64,000 bases of DNA from Protonemura montana (taxonomy: Eukaryota > Arthropoda > Insecta > Plecoptera > Nemouridae), in the NCBI GenBank assembly GCA_947568835.1, contig OX387606.1, forward strand, positions 24,727,111 through 24,791,110. Direction: 5' to 3'. Shown here piece after piece: positions 54,167 through 64,000 of this stretch. The position numbers and the translations under genes are program-made. Position 1 is the first letter of the stretch, and each line of letters starts with the position of its first letter. The notes beneath the pieces were generated by a model. The model saw only the letters and a list, made by a program, of their open reading frames with translations. It was not told the origin of the DNA and searched no databases.

Positions 54167-54262
54167 GTCTGTTTTTGTGTCTGTTTTGTGTCTGTTTTTG
54201 TGTCTGTTTTTGTGTCTGTTTTGTGTCTGTTTTTGTGGCTGTTTTGTGTCTGTTTTGTGTGT
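54167..54262. repeat. Degenerate TGTCTGTTTTTG tract leading the minisatellite
   Basis: Short units of TGTCTGTTTTTG and TGTCTGTTTTG alternate for about 95 bp and then change to the CTTGTGTCAATGTGTG unit. This looks like the ancestral edge of the array. Confidence 0.8.
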
Positions 54263-57200
54263 CTTTGTGTGTGCTTGTGTCAATGTGTGTGTGCTTGTGT
54301 CAATGTGTGTGTGCTTGTGTCAATGTGTGTGTGCTTGTGTCAATGTGTGTGTGCTTGTGTCAATGTGTGTGCTTGTGTCAATGTGTGTGTGCTTGTGTCA
54401 ATGTGTGTGTGCTTGTGTCAATGTGTGTGTGCTTGTGTCAATGTGTGTGTGCTTGTGTCAATGTGTGTGTGCTTGTGTCAATGTGTGTGTGCTTGTGTCA
54501 ATGTGTGTGCTTGTGTCAATGTGTGTGTGCTTGTGTCAATGTGTGTGTGCTTGTGTCAATGTGTGTGTGCTTGTGTCAATGTGTGTGTGCTTGTGTCAAT
54601 GTGTGTGTGCTTGTGTCAATGTGTGTGTGCTTGTGTCAATGTGTGTGTGCTTGTGTCAATGTGTGTGCTTGTGTCAATGTGTGTGTGCTTGTGTCAATGT
54701 GTGTGTGCTTGTGTCAATGTGTGTATGCTTGTGTCAATGTGTGTATGCTTGTGTCAATGTGTGTGTGCTTGTGTCAATGTGTGTGTGCTTGTGTCAATGT
54801 GTGTGTGCTTGTGTCAATGTGTGTGTGCTTGTGTCAATGTGTGTGTGCTTGTGTCAATGTGTGTGTGCTTGTGTCAATGTGTGTGTGCTTGTGTCAATGT
54901 GTGTGTGCTTGTGTCAATGTGTGTGCTTGTGTCAATGTGTGTGTGCTTGTGTCAATGTGTGTGTGCTTGTGTCAATGTGTGTGTGCTTGTGTCAATGTGT
55001 GTGTGCTTGTGTCAATGTGTGTGTGCTTGTGTCAATGTGTGTGCTTGTGTCAATGTGTGTGTGCTTGTGTCAATGTGTGTGTGCTTGTGTCAATGTGTGT
55101 GTGCTTGTGTCAATGTGTGTGTGCTTGTGTCAATGTGTGTGTGCTTGTGTCAATGTGTGTGTGCTTGTGTCAATGTGTGTGTGCTTGTGTCAATGTGTGT
55201 GTGCTTGTGTCAATGTGTGTGTGCTTGTGTCAATGTGTGTGTGCTTGTGTCAATGTGTGTGTGCTTGTGTCAATGTGTGTGCTTGTGTCAATGTGTGTGT
55301 GCTTGTGTCAATGTGTGTGTGCTTGTGTCAATGTGTGTGTGCTTGTGTCAATGTGTGTGCTTGTGTCAATGTGTGTGTGCTTGTGTCAATGTGTGTGTGC
55401 TTGTGTCAATGTGTGTGTGCTTGTGTCAATGTGTGTGTGCTTGTGTCAATGTGTGTGCTTGTGTCAATGTGTGTGCTTGTGTCAATGTGTGTGTGTGCTT
55501 GTGTCAATGTGTGTGTGCTTGTGTCAATGTGTGTGTGCTTGTGTCAATGTGTGTGCTTGTGTCAATGTGTGTGTGCTTGTGTCAATGTGTGTGTGCTTGT
55601 GTCAATGTGTGTGTGCTTGTGTCAATGTGTGTGTGCTTGTGTCAATGTGTGTGTGCTTGTGTCAATGTGTGTGTGCTTGTGTCAATGTGTGTGTGCTTGT
55701 GTCAATGTGTGTGCTTGTGTCAATGTGTGTGTGCTTGTGTCAATGTGTGTGTGCTTGTGTCAATGTGTGTGTGCTTGTGTCAATGTGTGTGTGCTTGTGT
55801 CAATGTGTGTGTGCTTGTGTCAATGTGTGTGTGCTTGTGTCAATGTGTGTGTGCTTGTGTCAATGTGTGTGTGCTTGTGTCAATGTGTGTGTGCTTGTGT
55901 CAATGTGTGTGTGCTTGTGTCAATGTGTGTGTGCTTGTGTCAATGTGTGTGTGCTTGTGTCAATGTGTGTGTGCTTGTGTCAATGTGTGTGTGCTTGTGT
56001 CAATGTGTGTGTGCTTGTGTCAATGTGTGTGCTTGTGTCAATGTGTGTGTGCTTGTGTCAATGTGTGTGTGCTTGTGTCAATGTGTGTGTGCTTGTGTCA
56101 ATGTGTGTGTGCTTGTGTCAATGTGTGTGTGCTTGTGTCAATGTGTGTGTGCTTGTGTCAATGTGTGTGCTTGTGTCAATGTGTGTGTGCTTGTGTCAAT
56201 GTGTGTGTGCTTGTGTCAATGTGTGTGTGCTTGTGTCAATGTGTGTGTGCTTGTGTCAATGTGTGTGTGCTTGTGTCAATGTGTGTGCTTGTGTCAATGT
56301 GTGTGTGCTTGTGTCAATGTGTGTGCTTGTGTCAATGTGTGTGTGCTTGTGTCAATGTGTGTGTGCTTGTGTCAATGTGTGTGTGCTTGTGTCAATGTGT
56401 GTGTGCTTGTGTCAATGTGTGTGTGCTTGTGTCAATGTGTGTGCTTGTGTCAATGTGTGTGTGCTTGTGTCAATGTGTGTGTGCTTGTGTCAATGTGTGT
56501 GTGCTTGTGTCAATGTGTGTGTGCTTGTGTCAATGTGTGTGTGCTTGTGTCAATGTGTATGTGCTTGTGTCAATGTGTGTGTGCTTGTGTCAATGTGTGT
56601 GTGCTTGTGTCAATGTGTGTGTGCTTGTGTCAATGTGTGTGCTTGTGTCAATGTGTGTGTGCTTGTGTCAATGTGTGTGTGCTTGTGTCAATGTGTGTGC
56701 TTGTGTCAATGTGTGTGTGCTTGTGTCAATGTGTGTGTGCTTGTGTCAATGTGTGTGCTTGTGTCAATGTGTGTGTGCTTGTGTCAATGTGTGTGTGCTT
56801 GTGTCAATGTGTGTGTGCTTGTGTCAATGTGTGTGTGCTTGTGTCAATGTGTGTGTGCTTGTGTCAATGTGTGTGTGCTTGTGTCAATGTGTGTGTGCTT
56901 GTGTCAATGTGTGTGTGCTTGTGTCAATGTGTGTGCTTGTGTCAATGTGTGTGTGCTTGTGTCAATGTGTGTGTGCTTGTGTCAATGTGTGTGTGCTTGT
57001 GTCAATGTGTGTGCTTGTGTCAATGTGTGTGTGCTTGTGTCAATGTGTGTGCTTGTGTCAATGTGTGTGTGCTTGTGTCAATGTGTGTGTGCTTGTGTCA
57101 ATGTGTGTGCTTGTGTCAATGTGTGTGCTTGTGTCAATGTGTGTGTGCTTGTGTCAATGTGTGTGTGCTTGTGTCAATGTGTGTGTGCTTGTGTCAATGT

Positions 57201-60200
57201 GTGTGTGCTTGTGTCAATGTGTGTGTGCTTGTGTCAATGTGTGTGCTTGTGTCAATGTGTGTGTGCTTGTGTCAATGTGTGTGTGCTTGTGTCAATGTGT
57301 GTGTGCTTGTGTCAATGTGTGTGTGCTTGTGTCAATGTGTGTGTGCTTGTGTCAATGTGTGTGTGCTTGTGTCAATGTGTGTGCTTGTGTCAATGTGTGT
57401 GTGCTTGTGTCAATGTGTGTGTGCTTGTGTCAATGTGTGTGTGCTTGTGTCAATGTGTGTGTGCTTGTGTCAATGTGTGTGTGCTTGTGTCAATGTGTGT
57501 GCTTGTGTCAATGTGTGTGTGCTTGTGTCAATGTGTGTGTGCTTGTGTCAATGTGTGTGTGCTTGTGTCAATGTGTGTGTGCTTGTGTCAATGTGTGTGT
57601 GCTTGTGTCAATGTGTGTGCTTGTGTCAATGTGTGTGTGCTTGTGTCAATGTGTGTGTGCTTGTGTCAATGTGTGTGTGCTTGTGTCAATGTGTGTGTGC
57701 TTGTGTCAATGTGTGTGCTTGTGTCAATGTGTGTGTGCTTGTGTCAATGTGTGTGTGCTTGTGTCAATGTGTGTGTGTGCTTGTGTCAATGTGTGTGTGC
57801 TTGTGTCAATGTGTGTGTGCTTGTGTCAATGTGTGTGTGCTTGTGTCAATGTGTGTGTGCTTGTGTCAATGTGTGTGTGCTTGTGTCAATGTGTGTGCTT
57901 GTGTCAATGTGTGTGCTTGTGTCAATGTGTGTGTGCTTGTGTCAATGTGTGTGTGCTTGTGTCAATGTGTGTGTGCTTGTGTCAATGTGTGTGCTTGTGT
58001 CAATGTGTGTGTGCTTGTGTCAATGTGTGTGTGCTTGTGTCAATGTGTGTGTGCTTGTGTCAATGTGTGTGTGCTTGTGTCAATGTGTGTGTGCTTGTGT
58101 CAATGTGTGTGTGCTTGTGTCAATGTGTGTGCTTGTGTCAATGTGTGTGTGCTTGTGTCAATGTGTGTGTGCTTGTGTCAATGTGTGTGTGCTTGTGTCA
58201 ATGTGTGTGTGCTTGTGTCAATGTGTGTGTGCTTGTGTCAATGTGTGTGCTTGTGTCAATGTGTGTGCTTGTGTCAATGTGTGTGTGCTTGTGTCAATGT
58301 GTGTGTGCTTGTGTCAATGTGTGTGTGCTTGTGTCAATGTGTGTGTGCTTGTGTCAATGTGTGTGCTTGTGTCAATGTGTGTGCTTGTGTCAATGTGTGT
58401 GTGCTTGTGTCAATGTGTGTGTGCTTGTGTCAATGTGTGTGTGCTTGTGTCAATGTGTGTGCTTGTGTCAATGTGTGTGTGCTTGTGTCAATGTGTGTGT
58501 GCTTGTGTCAATGTGTGTGCTTGTGTCAATGTGTGTGTGCTTGTGTCAATGTGTGTGCTTGTGTCAATGTGTGTGTGCTTGTGTCAATGTGTGTGTGCTT
58601 GTGTCAATGTGTGTGTGCTTGTGTCAATGTGTGTGTGCTTGTGTCAATGTGTGTGTGCTTGTGTCAATGTGTGTGTGCTTGTGTCAATGTGTGTGTGCTT
58701 GTGTCAATGTGTGTGTGCTTGTGTCAATGTGTGTGTGCTTGTGTCAATGTGTGTGTGCTTGTGTCAATGTGTGTGTGCTTGTGTCCATGTGTGTGCTTGT
58801 GTCAATGTGTGTGCTTGTGTCAATGTGTGTGTGCTTGTGTCAATGTGTGTGCTTGTGTCAATGTGTGTGTGCTTGTGTCAATGTGTGTGTGCTTGTGTCA
58901 ATGTGTGTGTGCTTGTGTCCATGTGTGTGCTTGTGTCAATGTGTGTGTGCTTGTGTCAATGTGTGTGTGCTTGTGTCAATGTGTGTGTGCTTGTGTCAAT
59001 GTGTGTGTGCTTGTGTCAATGTGTGTGTGCTTGTGTCAATGTGTGTGCTTGTGTCAATGTGTGTGTGCTTGTGTCAATGTGTGTGTGCTTGTGTCAATGT
59101 GTGTGCGCTTGTGTCAATGTGTGTGTGCTTGTGTCAATGTGTGTGTGCTTGTGTCAATGTGTGTGCTTGTGTCAATGTGTGTGTGCTTGTGTCAATGTGT
59201 GTGTGCTTGTGTCAATGTGTGTGCTTGTGTCAATGTGTGTGTGCTTGTGTCAATGTGTGTGCGCTTGTGTCAATGTGTGTGTGCTTGTGTCAATGTGTGT
59301 GTGCTTGTGTCAATGTGTGTGTGCTTGTGTCAATGTGTGTGTGCTTGTGTCAATGTGTGTGTGCTTGTGTCAATGTGTGTGTGCTTGTGTCAATGTGTGT
59401 GCTTGTGTCAATGTGTGTGTGCTTGTGTCAATGTGTGTGTGCTTGTGTCAATGTGTGTGTGCTTGTGTCAATGTGTGTGTGCTTGTGTCAATGTGTGTGT
59501 GCTTGTGTCAATGTGTGTGTGCTTGTGTCAATGTGTGTGTGCTTGTGTCAATGTGTGTGTGCTTGTGTCAATGTGTGTGCTTGTGTCAATGTGTGTGCTT
59601 GTGTCAATGTGTGTGTGCTTGTGTCAATGTGTGTGTGCTTGTGTCAATGTGTGTGTGCTTGTGTCAATGTGTGTGCTTGTGTCAATGTGTGTGTGCTTGT
59701 GTCAATGTGTGTGTGCTTGTGTCAATGTGTGTGTGCTTGTGTCAATGTGTGTGCTTGTGTCAATGTGTGTGTGCTTGTGTCAGTGTGTGTGCTTGTGTCA
59801 ATGTGTGTGCTTGTGTCAATGTGTGTGTGCTTGTGTCAATGTGTGTGTGCTTGTGTCAATGTGTGTGTGCTTGTGTCAATGTGTGTGCTTGTGTCAATGT
59901 GTGTGCTTGTGTCAATGTGTGTGTGCTTGTGTCAATGTGTGTGTGCTTGTGTCAATGTGTGTGTGCTTGTGTCAATGTGTGTGCTTGTGTCAATGTGTGT
60001 GTGCTTGTGTCAATGTGTGTGTGCTTGTGTCAATGTGTGTGTGCTTGTGTCAATGTGTGTGCTTGTGTCAATGTGTGTGTGCTTGTGTCAATGTGTGTGT
60101 GCTTGTGTCAATGTGTGTGTGCTTGTGTCAATGTGTGTGTACTTGTGTCAATGTGTGTGTGCTTGTGTCAATGTGTGTGTGCTTGTGTCAATGTGTGTGT

Positions 60201-63200
60201 GCTTGTGTCAATGTGTGTGCTTGTGTCAATGTGTGTGTGCTTGTGTCAATGTGTGTGTGCTTGTGTCAATGTGTGTGTGCTTGTGTCAATGTGTGTGCTT
60301 GTGTCAATGTGTGTGTGCTTGTGTCAATGTGTGTGTGCTTGTGTCAATGTGTGTGTGCTTGTGTCAATGTGTGTGCTTGTGTCAATGTGTGTGCTTGTGT
60401 CAATGTGTGTGTGCTTGTGTCAATGTGTGTGTGCTTGTGTCAATGTGTGTGTGCTTGTGTCAATGTGTGTGTGCTTGTGTCAATGTGTGTGTGCTTGTGT
60501 CAATGTGTGTGTGCTTGTGTCAATGTGTGTGCTTGTGTCAATGTGTGTGTGCTTGTGTCAATGTGTGTGTGCTTGTGTCAATGTGTGTGTGCTTGTGTCA
60601 ATGTGTGTGCTTGTGTCAATGTGTGTGTGCTTGTGTCAATGTGTGTGTGCTTGTGTCAATGTGTGTGTGCTTGTGTCAATGTGTGTGTGCTTGTGTCAAT
60701 GTGTGTGTGCTTGTGTCAATGTGTGTGTGCTTGTGTCAATGTGTGTGTGCTTGTGTCAATGTGTGTGTGCTTGTGTCAATGTGTGTGTGCTTGTGTCAAT
60801 GTGTGTGCTTGTGTCAATGTGTGTGTGCTTGTGTCAATGTGTGTGCTTGTGTCAATGTGTGTGCTTGTGTCAATGTGTGTGTGCTTGTGTCAATGTGTGT
60901 GTGCTTGTGTCAATGTGTGTGTGCTTGTGTCAATGTGTGTGTGCTTGTGTCAATGTGTGTGTGCTTGTGTCAATGTGTGTGTGCTTGTGTCAATGTGTGT
61001 GTGCTTGTGTCAATGTGTGTGTGCTTGTGTCAATGTGTGTGTGCTTGTGTCAATGTGTGTGTGCTTGTGTCAATGTGTGTGTGCTTGTGTCAATGTGTGT
61101 GTGCTTGTGTCAATGTGTGTGCTTGTGTCAATGTGTGTGTGCTTGTGTCAATGTGTGTGTGCTTGTGTCAATGTGTGTGCTTGTGTCAATGTGTGTGCTT
61201 GTGTCAATGTGTGTGTGCTTGTGTCAATGTGTGTGCTTGTGTCAATGTGTGTGTGCTTGTGTCAATGTGTGTGTGCTTGTGTCAATGTGTGTGTGCTTGT
61301 GTCAATGTGTGTGTGCTTGTGTCAATGTGTGTGTGCTTGTGTCAATGTGTGTGTGCTTGTGTCAATGTGTGTGTGCTTGTGTCAATGTGTGTGTGCTTGT
61401 GTCAATGTGTGTGTGCTTGTGTCAATGTGTGTGTGCTTGTGTCAATGTGTGTGCTTGTGTCAATGTGTGTGTGCTTGTGTCAATGTGTGTGTGCTTGTGT
61501 CAATGTGTGTGCTTGTGTCAATGTGTGTGTGCTTGTGTCAATGTGTGTGTGCTTGTGTCAATGTGTGTGTGCTTGTGTCAATGTGTGTGTGCTTGTGTCA
61601 ATGTGTGTGTGCTTGTGTCAATGTGTGTGTGCTTGTGTCAATGTGTGTGTGCTTGTGTCAATGTGTGTGTGCTTGTGTCAATGTGTGTGTGCTTGTGTCA
61701 ATGTGTGTGTGCTTGTGTCAATGTGTGTGCTTGTGTCAATGTGTGTGTGCTTGTGTCAATGTGTGTGCTTGTGTCAATGTGTGTGCTTGTGTCAATGTGT
61801 GTGTGCTTGTGTCAATGTGTGTGTGCTTGTGTCAATGTGTGTGTGCTTGTGTCAATGTGTGTGTGCTTGTGTCAATGTGTGTGTGCTTGTGTCAATGTGT
61901 GTGTGCTTGTGTCAATGTGTGTGTGCTTGTGTCAATGTGTGTGATTGTGTCAATGTGTGTGCTTGTGTCAATGTGTGTGTGCTTGTGTCAATGTGTGTGT
62001 GCTTGTGTCAATGTGTGTGTGCTTGTGTCAATGTGTGTGTGCTTGTGTCAATGTGTGTGCTTGTGTCAATGTGTGTGTTTGTGTCAATGTGTGTGTGCTT
62101 GTGTCAATGTGTGTGTGCTTGTGTCAATGTGTGTGTGCTTGTGTCAATGTGTGTGTGCTTGTGTCAATGTGTGTGTGCTTGTGTCAATGTGTGTGTGCTT
62201 GTGTCAATGTGTGTGTGCTTGTGTCAATGTGTGTGTGCTTGTGTCAATGTGTGTGTGCTTGTGTCAATGTGTGTGTGCTTGTGTCAATGTGTGTGTGCTT
62301 GTGTCAATGTGTGTGTGCTTGTGTCAATGTGTGTGTGCTTGTGTCAATGTGTGTGTGCTTGTGTCAATGTGTGTGTGCTTGTGTCAATGTGTGTGCTTGT
62401 GTCAATGTGTGTGCTTGTGTCAATGTGTGTGTGCTTGTGTCAATGTGTGTGTGCTTGTGTCAATGTGTGTGTGCTTGTGTCAATGTGTGTGCTTGTGTCA
62501 ATGTGTGTGTGCTTGTGTCAATGTGTGTGCTTGTGTCAATGTGTGTGCTTGTGTCAATGTGTGTGTGCTTGTGTCAATGTGTGTGTGCTTGTGTCAATGT
62601 GTGTGCTTGTGTCAATGTGTGTGTACTTGTGTCAATGTGTGTGTGCTTGTGTCAATATGTGTGTGCTTGTGTCAATGTGTGTGCTTGTGTCAATGTGTGT
62701 GCTTGTGTCAATGTGTGTGTGCTTGTGTCAATGTGTGTGTGCTTGTGTCAATGTGTGTGCTTGTGTCAATGTGTGTGTGCTTGTGTCAATGTGTGTGTGC
62801 TTGTGTCAATGTGTGTGCTTGTGTCAATGTTTGTGTGCTTGTGTCAATGTATGTGTGCTTGTGTCAATGTGTGTATGCTTGTGTCAATGTGTGTGTGCTT
62901 GTGTCAATGTGTGTGTGCTTGTGTCAATGTGTGTGTGCTTGTGTCAATGTGTGTGTGCTTGTGTCAATGTGTGTGTGCTTGTGTCAATGTGTGTGTGCTT
63001 GTGTCAATGTGTGTGTGCTTGTGTCAATGTGTGTGTGCTTGTGTCAATGTGTGTGTGCTTGTGTCAATGTGTGTGTGCTTGTGTCAATGTGTGTGTGCTT
63101 GTGTCAATGTGTGTGTGCTTGTGTCAATGTGTGTGTGCTTGTGTCAATGTGTGTGTGCTTGTGTCAATGTGTGTGTGCTTGTGTCAATGTGTGTGTGCTT

Positions 63201-64000
63201 GTGTCAATGTGTGTGTGCTTGTGTCAATGTGTGTGTGCTTGTGTCAATGTGTGTGCTTGTGTCAATGTGTGTGTGATTGTGTCAATGTGTGTGTGCTTGT
63301 GTCAATGTGTGTGTGCTTGTGTCAATGTGTGTATGCTTGTGTCAATGTATGTGTGCTTGTGTCAATGTGTGTGTGCTTGTGTCAATGTGTGTGTGCTTGT
63401 GTCAATGTGTGTGTGCTTGTGTCAATGTGTGTGTGCTTGTGTCAATGTGTGTGTGCTTGTGTCAATGTGTGTGTGCTTGTGTCAATGTGTGTGTGCTTGT
63501 GTCAATGTGTGTGTGCTTGTGTCAATGTGTGTGCTTGTGTCAATGTGTGTGCTTGTGTCAATGTGTGTGTGCTTGTGTCAATGTGTGTGTGCTTGTGTCA
63601 ATGTGTGTGTGCTTGTGTCAATGTGTGTGTGCTTGTGTCAATGTGTGTGTGCTTGTGTCAATGTGTGTGTGCTTGTGTCAATGTGTGTGTGCTTGTGTCA
63701 ATGTGTGTGTGCTTGTGTCAATGTGTGTGTGCTTGTGTCAATGTGTGTGTGCTTGTGTCAATGTGTGTGCTTGTGTCAATGTGTGTGTGCTTGTGTCAAT
63801 GTGTGTGTGCTTGTGTCAATGTGTGTGTGCTTGTGTCAATGTGTGTGCTTGTATCAATGTGTGTGTGCTTGTGTCAATGTGTATGTGCTTGTGTCAATGT
63901 GTGTGTGCTTGTGTCAATGTGTGTGTGCTTGTGTCAATGTGTGTGCTTGTGTCAATGTGTGTGTGCTTGTGTCAATGTGTGTGTGCTTGTGTCAATGTGT
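54262..64000. repeat. Minisatellite, 18/16-bp units, at least 9.7 kb
   Basis: TGTGTGTGCTTGTGTCAA (18 bp) alternates irregularly with a 16-bp form lacking one TG, roughly 550 copies, running off the right edge. Rare variants are GATTGTG (61944, 63274), GTGTCCATG (58785, 58919), GCGCTTG (59106, 59262) and TATGCTTG. All three plus-strand frames are free of stops within the unit, which yields a spurious reading frame of more than 2,600 codons. No gene is present. Confidence 0.98.

Noticed and set aside
54124..63276. Very long Cys/Val/Leu-rich reading frames of 2,606 and 443 codons
   Set aside because: They are translations of the 18/16-bp minisatellite. All forward frames are open in the unit, and units of mixed length would scramble any real frame.

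Overview
This window is metazoan nuclear DNA. It holds intron-bearing genes with GT-AG junctions, long AT-rich introns, a dense load of SINE-like, foldback and satellite repeats, and no prokaryotic gene organisation. The two recognisable genes, an annulin/hemocyte-type transglutaminase and a CNGA-type cyclic-nucleotide-gated channel, fit an invertebrate. I favour an arthropod or another protostome, but that is inference and the species cannot be read from the sequence.

Layout. 1-3.0 kb is a 47-bp satellite running into a large inverted repeat, then a tRNA-like tandem array. 3.3-15.2 kb (+) is a complete transglutaminase gene: one non-coding exon and eleven coding exons, whose phases join to 717 codons with the Cys-His-Asp triad intact. 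15.4-23.9 kb (-) is a convergent gene. Two very long open exons plus a short middle exon, joined through a GC-AG intron, give one 2,501-residue low-complexity protein that I do not recognise, ending in a hydrophobic tail. 25.6-36.8 kb (+) is a complete CNG channel alpha-type subunit: thirteen coding exons, 646 residues. 37-54 kb is gene-poor. It has a degraded hAT-like DNA transposon with perfect 13-bp terminal inverted repeats, a truncated LINE 3' end, several SINE copies, and only weak exon candidates. 54.2-64 kb is a single minisatellite with an 18/16-bp unit that runs off the window.

The repeats are the most unusual part. Three families recur in introns and spacers: (i) a SINE-like element whose tandem modules resemble the internal promoter region of 5S rRNA; (ii) a foldback element with a tRNA-cloverleaf core, the core being amplified in 52-bp tandem arrays; (iii) a family of about 200 bp carrying a conserved hammerhead-ribozyme-like core with a 5-bp stem and varying loop, similar to motifs reported for Penelope-like retroelements. 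In families (i) and (ii), and in the 47-bp satellite next to its parent inverted repeat, an internal module has been amplified in tandem.

The three genes show no obvious shared pathway. The transglutaminase is a cytosolic or secreted protein cross-linking enzyme, the channel is a plasma-membrane sensory channel, and the orphan is probably a tail-anchored membrane protein. Exon boundaries were read by eye from splice consensus, phase and family similarity. No transcript or database evidence was available.
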